A stretch of DNA of 64,000 bases from Synechococcus sp. JA-2-3B'a(2-13). GTDB lineage: Bacteria; Cyanobacteriota; Cyanobacteriia; Thermostichales; Thermostichaceae. The position numbers were made by a program, and so were the translations under genes. Location: positions 2,920,501 to 2,984,500 of the forward strand of contig NC_007776.1 of assembly GCF_000013225.1 (NCBI RefSeq). The letters run 5' to 3'. How positions within the stretch are numbered: the stretch's first letter is position 1; each line of letters opens with the position of its first letter. Below the pieces are notes generated by a model that was not told the origin of the DNA, did no database searches, and worked only from the letters and a program-made list of their open reading frames with translations. Shown here in pieces: positions 35,451 through 45,139 of the stretch.

Positions 35451-35473
35451 TCGCGTTGGCGGTGCGGAGCACC
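35451..35473 (+). repeat. Dispersed repeat copy at the 5' end of hemH
   Basis: TCGCGTTGGC then GGTGC-GGA-GCACC. On the gene strand it reads VLRTANA after an ATG, the same layout as at glcD. Confidence 0.75.
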
Positions 35474-35606
35474 ATGTTCTTCTTTATCCACTATCCCACA
35501 GCGGGAAAGTGACCTTAAGTTTTTTTGCAGTCTTTCTCAGCTTTCCCCTCACCCCAGGAGAAACCACCCGATCGCAATCTCACCCAAACCCACAAGTCCG
35601 ATCTGG

Positions 35607-35630
35607 GGACTCCGTCCCGCTGTCGCGAAC
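35607..35630 (-). repeat. Dispersed repeat copy, intergenic
   Basis: Minus strand GTTCGCGACAGC then GGGACGGAGTCC. Two GGGATCCC octamers follow at once. Confidence 0.8.
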
Positions 35631-35711
35631 AAAGTCCAAAAAGGGATCCCCGCCCACTGCAGGGATCCCCAGCCTTAAAACTCCACTGTCGTGCAGAGCA
35701 GCAGAGCGGTG

Positions 35712-36179
35712 TTAAAACTCTCGACCTCGGTAAACCCGCTGCAGGGCCGGAGTGACGGGGTAGCGATCAATATCGGCCAGGCTCAACTTCAAGCGCAGCG
35801 TATTGAGGAGTTTCCAGTAGGGGGGCACAAAAGCCTTTTCAGGGATGGGTTGGACGGCAGGAGAGGGATCCCCAGAGCGGGCAACCGTCTCCATGGGGCA
35901 GCCGCGGTAGCGGAGCGGACGGGATCCGAGGTGAGCTGAGCGCAGATCTCGGCTGGGATCCACCGTCAAGCCGCGAAACTGGATTGCCCCCGGACGAGAG
36001 GCTTCCCGATAGCGCAGATAGCCTGCCCACACCTGGGCAATCCACTCCGGCAAAGCTTCGGGCCGAATGTGATAGCGCTCCGGCAACAGACGGTCGTTGA
36101 GAAAACCAATGAGCCCAGACCAAACTTGCCAGAGGAAAGCTCCGACAACGCCAGCAGCGGGAGACAATGAAATCTTCAT
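35712..36179 (-). CDS. Hypothetical protein, 155 residues
   Basis: An open frame with an N-terminal hydrophobic stretch (AAGVVGAFLWQVWSGLIGFL, about residues 8-27) that could be a membrane anchor, a middle region, and a C-terminal block WKLLNTLRLKLSLADIDRYPVTPALQRVYRGREF that looks constrained. I do not recognise a family. No clear ribosome binding site is seen before the ATG. It lies divergent from the Tic20-like gene. Support is length, strand isolation and the ordered C-terminus. Confidence 0.5.
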   Translation of the reverse strand: MKISLSPAAGVVGAFLWQVWSGLIGFLNDRLLPERYHIRPEALPEWIAQVWAGYLRYREASRPGAIQFRGLTVDPSRDLRSAHLGSRPLRYRGCPMETVARSGDPSPAVQPIPEKAFVPPYWKLLNTLRLKLSLADIDRYPVTPALQRVYRGREF

Positions 36180-36458
36180 GGTGGAAGCTGAAAAATGTAG
36201 AGAACCTGAAAAACCGGTGATGCAGCCAGAATTTGCCGTTGATTATATCAGCCTGGATTCATCGGAGCGCTCACTCTGAACGTTTTGGCCTCGAGTTTTT
36301 CTGCTCACTGGAAAGCAGAAGCCAGCTTGCGGCCAAGCGCGTTGAGCCACCCAAATCCATCGACTACAATAAGCCCAAGGCTTGGGTGTTGCTTTCTCTC
36401 TCTGAATCTTTAGCTGGTGAGGATCCTGGAAGCGCACCGACAAGCAAACTTCACTTCA

Positions 36459-36983
36459 ATGACCACTGCACCTAATAGGGATCGACGGATTATGACCTGG
36501 CGCGGCGACATCACTCCCATCAATCGGCTGTGGGGATCCCTTCCCTACCTTCTGCCTTTGGTATCGGCTCTGCCCTTGGGCTTTTTGCCCTCTGGGCTGT
36601 TTCAATCTTTGCCAGGGCTGATCCCCATTTTTGCGCCCCTATTTCGTCTGGTGCCCCTGGCCACGGGCTGGCTGGGAATGGGGGTGTTTTTGGCTCTGCT
36701 GTTCCTGGTGATCCGCAACACCCGCGTAGCCCATTTTGTTCGCTTCAACACCATCCAGGCGCTGTTGCTCAACATTGCCTTGTTCTTGGTGCAGGTGCTG
36801 ATGCAGGTGTTCGGCATGCTCTTTGGCAGCCTTGGCCTGGCAGCGATGGTCAGCATTTTGGCCACCACGGCTCTCTTGGGGGTGATTGCCATCACCGTCT
36901 ACGCCTGGGTGCAAAACATTCGCGGCCACTACGCCGAGGTGCCGGTGCTCTCCGATGCCGCCTATGCCTGGATTCGCTACTAG
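36459..36983 (+). CDS. Tic20-family membrane protein (Ycf60-like)
   Basis: A 174-residue protein with four predicted membrane helices. The pattern [32 protein letters not shown] at the N-terminus, the [21 protein letters not shown]-type middle and the terminal YAWIRY match the cyanobacterial Tic20 family, homologous to the chloroplast import channel component. Its bacterial role is not established. ATG 36459 is chosen; GTG 36417 and ATG 36492 are alternatives. Confidence 0.82.
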   Translation: MTTAPNRDRRIMTWRGDITPINRLWGSLPYLLPLVSALPLGFLPSGLFQSLPGLIPIFAPLFRLVPLATGWLGMGVFLALLFLVIRNTRVAHFVRFNTIQALLLNIALFLVQVLMQVFGMLFGSLGLAAMVSILATTALLGVIAITVYAWVQNIRGHYAEVPVLSDAAYAWIRY

Positions 36984-37075
36984 TTGTCAAGTCCCTGCGG
37001 GTCTGGTTGCCGATTTGCCGACCTCATCGGAGCCTAAGCCAACTCTTCAGCTCTCAAGGATTGTGGGAGGCCGGG

Positions 37076-37627
37076 GTGCCATCGGATTCGAGTTCTAGTC
37101 GCGCCAGCAGGACAGAGTCCTTTGTTGGGCAAGCCCTCACCCACCTGGACGCCTCTGGCCGAGCACAAATGGTGGAAGTGGGACACAAGCCCATGGTTGC
37201 CCGCTTGGCCACTGCCCAAGGACAGGTACGCATGTCAGAAACGACTTTGCAGGCTATTCTGGCCGGTCAAGGGCCCAAAGGGAATGTGGTGGAAACAGCC
37301 CGGCTGGCCGGGATCATGGCTGCCAAGCGCACCGCCGATCTGATCCCGCTGTGTCATCCTCTCCCCTTGAGCAGCGTCACCGTGGATCTGAATCCGGATC
37401 CCCATCTGCCCGGCTTTCTGATCACCGCTACAGTAAAAACCAACGCCCAAACAGGGGTGGAGATGGAGGCTCTGACGGCTGTTTCCGTGGCTGCCCTCAC
37501 CCTATACGACATGGCCAAGGCCTTGGAGAAGACGATGGTGATCGAACACATCCGGCTGCTGCGCAAGTATGGGGGGAAGTCTGGGCCTTTCGAGGCAGAG
37601 GATCGGGATAACGCCGAGAAATGCTGA
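37076..37627 (+). CDS. moaC: Cyclic pyranopterin monophosphate synthase MoaC
   Basis: Molybdenum-cofactor enzyme that, after MoaA, makes cyclic pyranopterin monophosphate. The 183-residue product has [19 protein letters not shown], the [16 protein letters not shown] active-site segment, [24 protein letters not shown] and the lysine-rich KYGGKSGPF end. GTG 37076, with GGGAGG before it, is used. The first 17 residues contain a dispersed repeat reading SRASRTESF, outside the conserved domain. Its stop overlaps the next ATG by seven bases. Confidence 0.92.
   Translation: MPSDSSSSRASRTESFVGQALTHLDASGRAQMVEVGHKPMVARLATAQGQVRMSETTLQAILAGQGPKGNVVETARLAGIMAAKRTADLIPLCHPLPLSSVTVDLNPDPHLPGFLITATVKTNAQTGVEMEALTAVSVAALTLYDMAKALEKTMVIEHIRLLRKYGGKSGPFEAEDRDNAEKC
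37099..37123 (+). repeat. Dispersed repeat copy at the start of moaC
   Basis: TCGCGCCAGC then AGGACAGAGTCC (GGAC-AGA-GTCC), then TTT. It reads RASRTESF. Confidence 0.8.
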
Positions 37628-39531
37628 AAGCTTTGCAACAACCAGAGAGGGGTGTTGGGCTAGGGTTGTTGGTGGGCATTGGGGTGCTGCTCTGGCCCAT
37701 GCTGCGCCAGGGCTATCCCATGACTCACTCCACTCACTTCAACCTCAGTTGGGCCTTTCAGTATCAACGACAGTTTTTCGGCGGGCAGTTTTACCCCCGC
37801 TGGCTGGAGTATTCCAACTTCGGCTACGGCAATCCCACCTTTGCCTTTTACCCCCCTCTGTGCATGGTGGCCCCTCTGCCGTTTCGCCTGCTGGAGCTGG
37901 ACATGCCCACCTCTTTGGTGGCCAGCATGGGCTTGGCGATGGCAGTCTTTGGCGCAGGGCTGTATGCCCTTCTCCGGCAACTCATCCCCTGGGCTTGGGC
38001 TCTGGTTTTGGCTCTGGCGGGTATGGCCGGCCCCTATTGGCTGGTGGATATTTACCAACGGGGGGCAATGGGGGAAGTGTGGGCCATTGCTGTCTCTCCC
38101 TGGATTTTCTGGGCCTCAGTCCAGGTGATCTGCCGGCCCCAGTCCCTTTGGCCGATTGTGGCCTTAGCCATTAGCTACGGCCTGTTGGCCCTATCTCACT
38201 TGCCCACTTTGCTGGTCTTTACGCTAACTTGGCTGCCCCTGCTGTGGGTGCTGAGCCGTCGGGATCCCCTCTGGCCCAGGGTGGGGCGCTGCTACTTGGG
38301 GTTTGGGCTGGGGCTGGGGTGGACGGCGTTTTATCTGCTGCCAGCCTTTTGGGATCAGCGCCTCATCCAGGTGGAGTTGGTGAATTTTGTCGAAGAGTAC
38401 ATGCCCCAACATCGCCTGATGCTGAGTGGGCTAACCCGGCTCCAGCCGCAACTGACGCAGCACTGGTTTGAAAGCGGCCTGGTGGGGTACTGGATCTGGA
38501 TGGTGGCCGTTGTCTTGGGTGCTGGGATCCTGGTTTTCTGGGAATGGCTGGCCCGCAGGACAAGGGGGATGACCCCGATCCATTCCGTTCGTGCTGGCGA
38601 GACGGAGTCCTTTGATGCCTTGGGATCCCATGCTCCCCTGGCCAAAGCCATCCTGCTCTACAGCTTGGGGGCCAGCTTGGTGGCCTTGCTGATGATGACG
38701 GATCTGCTGGGTTGGCTCTACGAGTGGGTTTTGCCCCTGCGCCGCATTCAGTTTTCTTGGCGCTGGATGGCGGTGACATCAGTAACGGTGCCCTGGCTGT
38801 TGGGATCCCTGGCCGCCTGGGGGTGGGGGCAAAAGGGCTGGAGGATCCTCTTGATTGTGGGGATAGGTCTGGCAATGGGGATACAAAGCTGGCAGGGCTG
38901 GCAGGTCTTGTCCAGAGCCTGGTTTGACCCGCAAACCATCCAGACTTTTCAAGAGCTGTCTGCCGCCAAGCCATTTCCCAACGAGCCCCAGGAGCGACCG
39001 GGCATTGCTTTTCTCCACATGCACTGGCGCTTTCCCGACGGGCTGGCGCTGGTGGATGTGCTGGAGTACCGACCTCGCCAGGCAACGCTGCCCATGCCGC
39101 CCCCAGAGGTGGATCCGCTGCTGCGGTGGCAAGGCGACATGGTGAACTTTGGACGAGAACAAAGCGATCTGGAGCCACTGTTGGAAGTGGAGCAGTGGCG
39201 CTATGGCTACCGTCGTTTTCGGGCCGTTAACCCCACCGATCAGGATCAATGGGTAGTCCTGCGCACTTTTTACTACCCTGCTTGGTGGGTACAGGTGGAT
39301 GGTCGCCTCACGTCTGCTGAGCACAGCGGAGTGGGGCTGTTGCAGGTGCGGATCCCACCGGGGGATCATCGCGTGCAGGTGCGCTATCTGGGTACTGCAG
39401 CCGAGTGGATGGGGTGGATCTTGACCGGCCTGACGGGGGTGCTGCTGGTGAAGCTGCGGCGGCTGCTTCGTTTATTGAATTTGAACGGAGCGCGGAGACA
39501 AGAAACTCCAGAGGAGGTAACAGCATGCTGA
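37621..39531 (+). CDS. Polytopic membrane protein of GT-C/YfhO-like architecture
   Basis: A 636-residue protein with about ten to twelve hydrophobic helices in residues 10-430 and a soluble C-terminal part. The early loop [43 protein letters not shown] resembles the first periplasmic loop of integral membrane glycosyltransferase-like proteins annotated as 6-pyruvoyl-tetrahydropterin-synthase-related or YfhO-like. The C-terminal [12 protein letters not shown] and [12 protein letters not shown] form a beta-rich domain typical of those proteins. Donor and acceptor are unknown. A dispersed repeat encodes VRAGETESF in a loop at about residue 325. It overlaps moaC at its start and the alpha-E gene at its end. 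Confidence 0.75.
   Translation: MLKALQQPERGVGLGLLVGIGVLLWPMLRQGYPMTHSTHFNLSWAFQYQRQFFGGQFYPRWLEYSNFGYGNPTFAFYPPLCMVAPLPFRLLELDMPTSLVASMGLAMAVFGAGLYALLRQLIPWAWALVLALAGMAGPYWLVDIYQRGAMGEVWAIAVSPWIFWASVQVICRPQSLWPIVALAISYGLLALSHLPTLLVFTLTWLPLLWVLSRRDPLWPRVGRCYLGFGLGLGWTAFYLLPAFWDQRLIQVELVNFVEEYMPQHRLMLSGLTRLQPQLTQHWFESGLVGYWIWMVAVVLGAGILVFWEWLARRTRGMTPIHSVRAGETESFDALGSHAPLAKAILLYSLGASLVALLMMTDLLGWLYEWVLPLRRIQFSWRWMAVTSVTVPWLLGSLAAWGWGQKGWRILLIVGIGLAMGIQSWQGWQVLSRAWFDPQTIQTFQELSAAKPFPNEPQERPGIAFLHMHWRFPDGLALVDVLEYRPRQATLPMPPPEVDPLLRWQGDMVNFGREQSDLEPLLEVEQWRYGYRRFRAVNPTDQDQWVVLRTFYYPAWWVQVDGRLTSAEHSGVGLLQVRIPPGDHRVQVRYLGTAAEWMGWILTGLTGVLLVKLRRLLRLLNLNGARRQETPEEVTAC
38587..38613 (+). repeat. Dispersed repeat copy in the GT-C-like gene
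   Basis: GTTCGTGCTGGC then GAGACGGAGTCC then TTT; reads VRAGETESF. Confidence 0.75.
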
Positions 39532-40529
39532 GTCGCGTGGCCGATTCCATCTACTGGCTCAACCGCTACGTGGAGCGCGCCGAGAACATCGCCCGCTTCA
39601 TCGATGTCAATCTCAACCTCATCCTAGACTTGCCCAGCGGTCCCGCTCAGCAGTGGGATCCCATCGTCTACACCACCGGGGATCAGGAGCTGTTTTACCA
39701 ACGCTATGGCCAGGCAACCCAAGAAACGGTCATCCAGTTCCTGGCTTTTGATAGGGATTACCCCAACTCCATCCTTTCCTGTTTGCGGCTGGCGCGGGAA
39801 AATGCCCGTTCTGTGCGGGAGGTCATTTCTTCAGAAATGTGGGAGCGGGTCAACCGCTTTTATTTGATGGTCAAAGAAGCGGCTCAGCAAGGCCCCCACC
39901 TGAGTCAGCTCCACGATTTTTTCACGGAAGTGAAGCTGGCCAGTCACCTATTCGCCGGGGTGATGGATGCCACCATGACCCATGGGGAAGGATGGCATTT
40001 TGGCCAGATTGGCCGTCTTTTGGAGCGGGCAGACAAAACGGCGCGCATTTTGGACGTTAAGTATTTTATCTTGCTGCCCTCTCTGCAGTATGTGGGTACG
40101 GCTTTGGATGAGCTGCAGTGGATCGCCTTGCTGAAGTCGGCCAGTGCTTATGAAATGTACCGGAAATACAGCCGCCAGCACCGCATCAATCCCAGGGAGG
40201 TGGCCTCTTTCCTGATTTTGGATCGGCAATTTCCCCGCTCCATTCAGTTTTGTCTTATTCATGCGGATCGATCCCTGCACCAGATCACCGGCACCCCAGC
40301 CGATACCTGGCGGGATCCCAGCGAGCGAGCTTTGGGCCGCCTGCGTTCTGAGCTGGACTACCTGACCATCGACGACATTATGGAGCAGGGCTTACATGAG
40401 TTTCTCGACAAATTGCAGCTACAAATGAACCACGTTGGCGATTGCATCTACGAAACTTTCTTTGCCACTCGCCCCTTGCAACCGTCTGAATCCTCTCTAC
40501 TCTCTCAACGTCAAGCCCAACTGACATGA
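39525..40529 (+). CDS. Alpha-E domain-containing protein (DUF403)
   Basis: A 334-residue helical protein: [29 protein letters not shown] is the classic alpha-E opening, followed by ENARSVREVISSEMWERVN, GWHFGQIGRLLERADKTARILDVKY and RQFPRSIQFCL. The family usually sits beside circularly permuted ATP-grasp genes and is thought to help peptide-bond-forming modification systems. GAGGAGG before ATG 39525 fixes the start, which overlaps the upstream gene by seven bases. The ATP-grasp partner is nearby at 41128-42585 but on the opposite strand. Confidence 0.88.
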   Translation: MLSRVADSIYWLNRYVERAENIARFIDVNLNLILDLPSGPAQQWDPIVYTTGDQELFYQRYGQATQETVIQFLAFDRDYPNSILSCLRLARENARSVREVISSEMWERVNRFYLMVKEAAQQGPHLSQLHDFFTEVKLASHLFAGVMDATMTHGEGWHFGQIGRLLERADKTARILDVKYFILLPSLQYVGTALDELQWIALLKSASAYEMYRKYSRQHRINPREVASFLILDRQFPRSIQFCLIHADRSLHQITGTPADTWRDPSERALGRLRSELDYLTIDDIMEQGLHEFLDKLQLQMNHVGDCIYETFFATRPLQPSESSLLSQRQAQLT

Positions 40530-40545
40530 ACGGCCTCGACTCTGA

Positions 40546-41106
40546 ATGCAACGAGAAAAACAGGACACCTGGCCAATTGGGCTGGATCGGCAGCCGACGG
40601 GAGTAGATGAGGCAGCCTTTATTGCCGCCAATGCCATACTGATCGGCGATGTCCATCTTTCGGAAGCGGTGAGCATCTGGTACGGGGCTATCCTGCGCGG
40701 GGATCTCTCGCCCATTGTGATTGGCCGCCGCAGCAACATCCAAGATGGAGCCATCCTGCACGGGGATCCCGGACAGCCGACCCTGGTTGGCGAGGAAGTG
40801 ACCGTAGGCCATCGAGCGGTCATCCACAGTGCCCACATCGAGGGGGGATGTCTGATCGGGATTGGGGCCATTATCTTGAACGGGGTCACCATCGGGGCAG
40901 GCAGCATGGTGGGAGCTGGAGCGGTGGTCACCCGGTCTGTGCCACCCCACTCTTTGGCGGCGGGGATCCCGGCCAAGGTTATCCGCACCCTCACCGAGGA
41001 AGAGGTCAAGCAACTGCGCCTTCACGCCCAGCACTACGTGGATTTGGCGCTTCAGCATGCCAGCCGCTTTGGCCGGTGGAGCAGAGGTTCGGGCGAGCGG
41101 CTCTGA
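40546..41106 (+). CDS. Gamma-carbonic-anhydrase-family hexapeptide protein
   Basis: A 186-residue left-handed beta-helix protein. LIGDVHLSEAVSIWYGAILRGD, IGRRSNIQDGAILH, VTVGHRAVIHSAHIEGGCLIGIGAIILNGVTIG and GAVVTRSVPPHSLAAGIPAKV are the family marks; metal-binding His residues at the expected repeats are present. It is a single-domain member, without the RuBisCO-small-subunit repeats of CcmM, so carbonic anhydrase activity is uncertain. It lies 16 bp after the alpha-E gene. Confidence 0.87.
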   Translation: MQREKQDTWPIGLDRQPTGVDEAAFIAANAILIGDVHLSEAVSIWYGAILRGDLSPIVIGRRSNIQDGAILHGDPGQPTLVGEEVTVGHRAVIHSAHIEGGCLIGIGAIILNGVTIGAGSMVGAGAVVTRSVPPHSLAAGIPAKVIRTLTEEEVKQLRLHAQHYVDLALQHASRFGRWSRGSGERL

Positions 41107-41127
41107 ACCTATTTTGCAAGCCGTCTC

Positions 41128-42585
41128 TCAACAGCCGGGATCCGCGCAGAGCACCCAGGTATCTTTGCTGCCGCCCCCCTGGGAGGAGTTCACCACCAGA
41201 GATCCCTTCTTGAGGGCGACGCGGGTCAGCCCCCCTGGGTGAACATAAATGTCCTTGCCATAGAGGATGTAGGGCCGCAAGTCCACATGACAGGGCTCCA
41301 GACAGGGGCCTTCTCCCCGATCCACCAAGGTGGGCACGCGAGAAAGGCACAGGGTGGGTTGGGCGATGTAGTTGCGCGGCTGGGCGCGGATTTTCTCGGC
41401 AAAAGCAGACCGCTCTTCCGGTGTGGCCTGGGATCCCATCAGCATGCCATAGCCGCCTGACTCGTTGGCTGCCTTCACCACCAGCTTGTCGAGGTTCTCC
41501 AGCACATACGCCTGATCCTTGGGATCCCAGCAGAGGTAGGTGGGCACGTTGGGCAAAATGGCTTCCTCTCCCAGATAGTAGCGGATCATCTGGGGCACAT
41601 AGGCGTAGATCACCTTGTCGTCCGCCACCCCTGTTCCCAAAGCGTTGGCAATCGCCAGCCGCCCCGACCGGTAGACCTCAAACAGGCCGGGTACCCCCAA
41701 GAGGGAATCAGGGCGAAAAGCAAGGGGATCGATGAAGTCATCGTCGATGCGGCGGTAGATCACATCCACCCGCTGCAGCCCTTTGGTGGTGCGCATTTGC
41801 AAATAGCCATCGGCCACCACCAGATCCCGCCCTTCCACCAGCTCCACCCCCATCTGCTGGGCGAGGAAAGAATGCTCGAAGTAGGCGGAGTTGTAGATGC
41901 CGGGGGTGAGCACCACCACCGTTGGGTTGGCTAGGTGCGGCACCAGGTTAAGCAGAGTATCCAACAAATGGCTAGGGTAGTCGTCCACCGGGCGGATCCC
42001 CATGGTGTTGAACAGGGAGGGAAAGGTGCTTTTCATCACCCGCCGATTTTCCAGCACATAAGAGATTCCCGACGGACAGCGCAGGTTATCTTCCAACACG
42101 TACCAAGTCCCGTCCCGATCCCGCACCAGGTCGGTGCCGGTGACGTGGCACCAAATTCTCCCCGGCGGGTTGAGCCCCACACAGGGCCGCAGAAATCCCT
42201 TGGCCGTTTCGATCAGCTCGGCAGGGATCACCCCATCCTTAAGGATCTTCTGGTCGTGATAGACATCGTCGATGAACAGGTTGAGGGCGTGGATGCGCTG
42301 CTTGAGACCCTTCTCCAGCCGCTGCCACTCGGAAGCCGAGACGATGCGGGGAATGATGTCAAAGGGGAAAATTCGCTCCGTGCCCTGGCTATCGCCATAG
42401 ACGTTGAAGGTCACCCCCATCTGAAAGAGGGCCGCCTGTGCTGCCGCTTGCCGCTGCTGCAGTTCCCCTTCTTCCAGAGAATGAATGCGCTCAATCAGCG
42501 GGATCGCCTCAGGACGGGGCTGGTTACGCCCCAAAAACAGCTCGTCGTAAAACCCCTCGCCCGGGTCGTAGGCATCAAAACGCAC
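41128..42585 (-). CDS. Circularly permuted ATP-grasp protein
   Basis: A 485-residue protein of the DUF404/DUF407 (CP_ATPgrasp) group. Segments include [111 protein letters not shown] and the ATP-binding [17 protein letters not shown]. Such enzymes pair with alpha-E proteins. Here the pair is separated by the carbonic-anhydrase-like gene and the two genes converge instead of forming an operon. Confidence 0.88.
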   Translation of the reverse strand: MRFDAYDPGEGFYDELFLGRNQPRPEAIPLIERIHSLEEGELQQRQAAAQAALFQMGVTFNVYGDSQGTERIFPFDIIPRIVSASEWQRLEKGLKQRIHALNLFIDDVYHDQKILKDGVIPAELIETAKGFLRPCVGLNPPGRIWCHVTGTDLVRDRDGTWYVLEDNLRCPSGISYVLENRRVMKSTFPSLFNTMGIRPVDDYPSHLLDTLLNLVPHLANPTVVVLTPGIYNSAYFEHSFLAQQMGVELVEGRDLVVADGYLQMRTTKGLQRVDVIYRRIDDDFIDPLAFRPDSLLGVPGLFEVYRSGRLAIANALGTGVADDKVIYAYVPQMIRYYLGEEAILPNVPTYLCWDPKDQAYVLENLDKLVVKAANESGGYGMLMGSQATPEERSAFAEKIRAQPRNYIAQPTLCLSRVPTLVDRGEGPCLEPCHVDLRPYILYGKDIYVHPGGLTRVALKKGSLVVNSSQGGGSKDTWVLCADPGC

Positions 42586-42691
42586 GTCTGGGATCCCTGG
42601 AACGCTATCATCTTCTTCTACTTCTTCTACTGTTGGCGGCTCTGGATCTGCATAGTGTGCTTTCAGCTACTTTTAGCCTGGTAAAAAGAAA

Positions 42692-42733
42692 GGACTCCGT
42701 CCCGCTGACGCGAAAGGACTCCGTCCCGCGAAC
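42692..42733 (-). repeat. Dispersed repeat, two adjacent copies
   Basis: On the minus strand, GTTCGC-GGGACGGAGTCC (42716-42733) and TTCGCGTCAGC-GGGACGGAGTCC (42692-42714) lie side by side, the first lacking the CAGC part. Intergenic. Confidence 0.8.
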
Positions 42734-42761
42734 AGTGGGTTGGCCAAACCAGGGGGGAGCT

Positions 42762-44585
42762 CTAGGGATCCACCACCTCAAAGGCCCATAGCCCCCGCTC
42801 GGCAGGGATCCGATGCAACTGCCCCTTGGGAAAGCGCCGTTGCAGCTCTGCCCCCTGCTGATCCCATACCCACTCGTTCATGAACAGGGTAAACGGTGGC
42901 TCCAGCGCCTGGATGGGCAACACCTCAGGGGAAAACACCGCTACCTTTTGTTCCCGTCCGGCAAAAAATTGGATCCAGCTTTGCCAATAGTGGGGTTCCC
43001 CCCAGCCGAAATAGGGGTAGGCAGTGCTGGCGGCCAGATAGAAGCGGTAGTCGGGATCCCCTTGGCGAGCTGCCACATAGCGCCCGGTAGCCCCCACATC
43101 GTTGCCCTGCGTCCAGCCTTTGTGGACAAAGTCTCCAAAAATGGCCAGGTTCCACCCCCCAATCAGCAGGATTGCCCCCGCCATCGCCGCCGCCGGCAGC
43201 CAACTCCCGGCCCGGGATCCCCAGCGTTCCAGGAGACCTGCCAGCACTTGGATCCCTTCCAAGGTTAGATAGGCTACAAAGGGCAGAATGACCAGCAGGC
43301 GGGTGTAGTTGGGGGCTTTGGTGATGGCCAAGCTAAACAGCAGGTAAAGAAACAGGAAACTGCCGATACACAGCCAGTCGTGGGGTTGGCTGCGCTTCTT
43401 GAAAAGGCGGTAGAGGCCGGATCCCAGCCCCAGCCAGATCAAAGCCCCCGTCAAGGGATCCACAAAAGCATGGCCGTAGTTGGGATAGATGTAGCCGCGG
43501 TCGTGCTGGCCGGGGTCGTTGAACATGCTGAGGCCGTTGAAGATGTTGCGCCAGACCGCCTCCTCTGGCGTAGCCGCATTCACCCACATCTGTTGTAACG
43601 CCCGCCCTTCCGGGAAAAAGAGAAATTGTTGGCGAGAGTACTCGGCGCTCACCGCAGGTGCTGTGACCGTGGCCACCAGAATGGGCCCAGCCACCAGAAA
43701 AAAGCCCAGCGCCGCGGGCACCGTCAGCTTAGCCAGGACCCAGAGGGGATTAGCTTGCTTGTTTTCTCCTCGGAGATCCTCCCGGCCCAGGAGCAGGTAC
43801 AGAACTCCAAACAGCAACCCCAGCAGGATCACCACCCGCCCCGGCAAATAGCCGTAGAGGGAGAAAGCCGCCGCTCCTCCCCCCAGATAGAGCAACAGGG
43901 GATTTTTTTCCCGCACGCCCTTGAGGAGCAAGGCCAGGGCCGCACACTCTACCAGCACAATCAGGTTTTCCCGCATGGCCATGCGGCTGATGCCCAGCAA
44001 GGCGTGGTTGGATCCCAAGAGGGCTGCCCCCGCCAAAGCCAGCCGGGATCCCCAAAATGCCCGAAAAAACCCGTAGGCCACCAGAATGGTGACGACCCCG
44101 AAGGCGGCATGTACCGTGCGCACATTGAGCAGCGTGACTCCCCCCATCAGCCGCGTCAGGCCGCCGAAGAGGCTGAACATGAAGCGGGGGAAATAGAAAT
44201 ACTCCGGCATCAGCCCAAAGATATCGGGATAGCGCACCCCTGAGGCGCGACGGGCCATGGAGGTGATCACAATCTCGTCAGTATTGATCTGAAAAGGGAT
44301 GTTGGGCAGGTCGCAGAGGTAGATCGGGGCAAAGACCAACACCAACAGCCCCAGGTGCAACAGCTCCTGTTGCCAGCGCAGCCGCGTCGGATCCCAAGGG
44401 GGTTGAGCCGGGGAAAACTGCGCCCAATACAACCCCACCAGCAGGATGCTCAGCAGCCAGAGGCCAATCTGCAGCACGTGGTAGCCAAACACCCCGTACC
44501 AGAGGATCAGGGCTACCCCCAAGCCCAAGCCGGATCCCAGCAGGGGCAGATGCCGGGAGGTCATCACCCTATCCCAAACCGCCAT
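42762..44585 (-). CDS. Membrane glycosyltransferase, family 39-like (GT-C fold)
   Basis: A 607-residue polytopic protein with about eleven helices. The first large loop NIPFQINTDEIVITSMARRASGVRYPDIFGLMPEYFYFPRFMFSLFG carries the acidic residues placed like the catalytic Asp-Glu of GT-C transferases, and NVRTVHAAFGVVTILVAYGFFR and GISRMAMRENLIVLVECAALALLL follow as in PMT/ArnT-like enzymes. The soluble C-terminal domain starts at about residue 470. The sugar and acceptor are unknown. ATG 44585 is used; ATG 44564 is possible. Confidence 0.75.
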   Translation of the reverse strand: MAVWDRVMTSRHLPLLGSGLGLGVALILWYGVFGYHVLQIGLWLLSILLVGLYWAQFSPAQPPWDPTRLRWQQELLHLGLLVLVFAPIYLCDLPNIPFQINTDEIVITSMARRASGVRYPDIFGLMPEYFYFPRFMFSLFGGLTRLMGGVTLLNVRTVHAAFGVVTILVAYGFFRAFWGSRLALAGAALLGSNHALLGISRMAMRENLIVLVECAALALLLKGVREKNPLLLYLGGGAAAFSLYGYLPGRVVILLGLLFGVLYLLLGREDLRGENKQANPLWVLAKLTVPAALGFFLVAGPILVATVTAPAVSAEYSRQQFLFFPEGRALQQMWVNAATPEEAVWRNIFNGLSMFNDPGQHDRGYIYPNYGHAFVDPLTGALIWLGLGSGLYRLFKKRSQPHDWLCIGSFLFLYLLFSLAITKAPNYTRLLVILPFVAYLTLEGIQVLAGLLERWGSRAGSWLPAAAMAGAILLIGGWNLAIFGDFVHKGWTQGNDVGATGRYVAARQGDPDYRFYLAASTAYPYFGWGEPHYWQSWIQFFAGREQKVAVFSPEVLPIQALEPPFTLFMNEWVWDQQGAELQRRFPKGQLHRIPAERGLWAFEVVDP

Positions 44586-44780
44586 AGAACCGATACGACT
44601 GGAATCAGGAACGAATCGATCCCTCTCAGCCTACCAGGCGCAAGATGCTCGACAAAACCAGAACTCAGTCAGCGCCCTCCCCCCTAGTCTTTCTCCCAAG
44701 GGGCGAGGAGAGATCAGAAAAGGTTGGAATCAAAACTTTGCCCCACCTGTTCTAGGGATCGCCAACAGGGATTCACAAAA

Positions 44781-45041
44781 TCAATAACCCCGCATCGGCT
44801 CCGCCTCTGGCTCCAATTCCGGATCTATGAAGTTGGACGGATCGTAGAGGAAGCGGTTGACCTCGTCCTCAATGCGATAGATCTCGAAGGGCTCCAATTG
44901 TTTGCCAGTTCGCAAGGCCAGCAGGTAGCCATCCACCAGCAGACGTAGCTCATCGGTGCGCCGGTAGCCCCGCTGCCAGGTATCCACCAGAGCATCGGTC
45001 AAAGCCTGATAGTGCCGGATCAACTTTGGGTCTTGCAACAT
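44781..45041 (-). CDS. Small conserved cyanobacterial protein (DUF6761-like)
   Basis: An 86-residue soluble protein: MLQDPKLIRHYQALTDALVDTWQRGYR, then LRLLVDGYLLALRTGKQLEPFEIYRIEDEVNRFLYDPSNF. This pattern is one I associate with a short cyanobacterial family of unknown function, recently numbered DUF6761; the number is from memory. Predicted mostly helical. Isolated gene. Confidence 0.7.
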   Translation of the reverse strand: MLQDPKLIRHYQALTDALVDTWQRGYRRTDELRLLVDGYLLALRTGKQLEPFEIYRIEDEVNRFLYDPSNFIDPELEPEAEPMRGY

Positions 45042-45139
45042 GGTGTTCCCTTGCCCTGCCTGTTTCTATCCTAACGTTTGGTGTCTCTTTGTAAGCGGGG
45101 ATTGCGAACGGGATCCCGAAGCTTGGTCTCTTCTTGGCT

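Noticed and set aside
36097-36279. A 60-codon plus-strand frame overlapping the hypothetical gene at 35712-36179
   Set aside because: No ribosome binding site and no protein-like pattern; it overlaps the start of a longer frame on the other strand.
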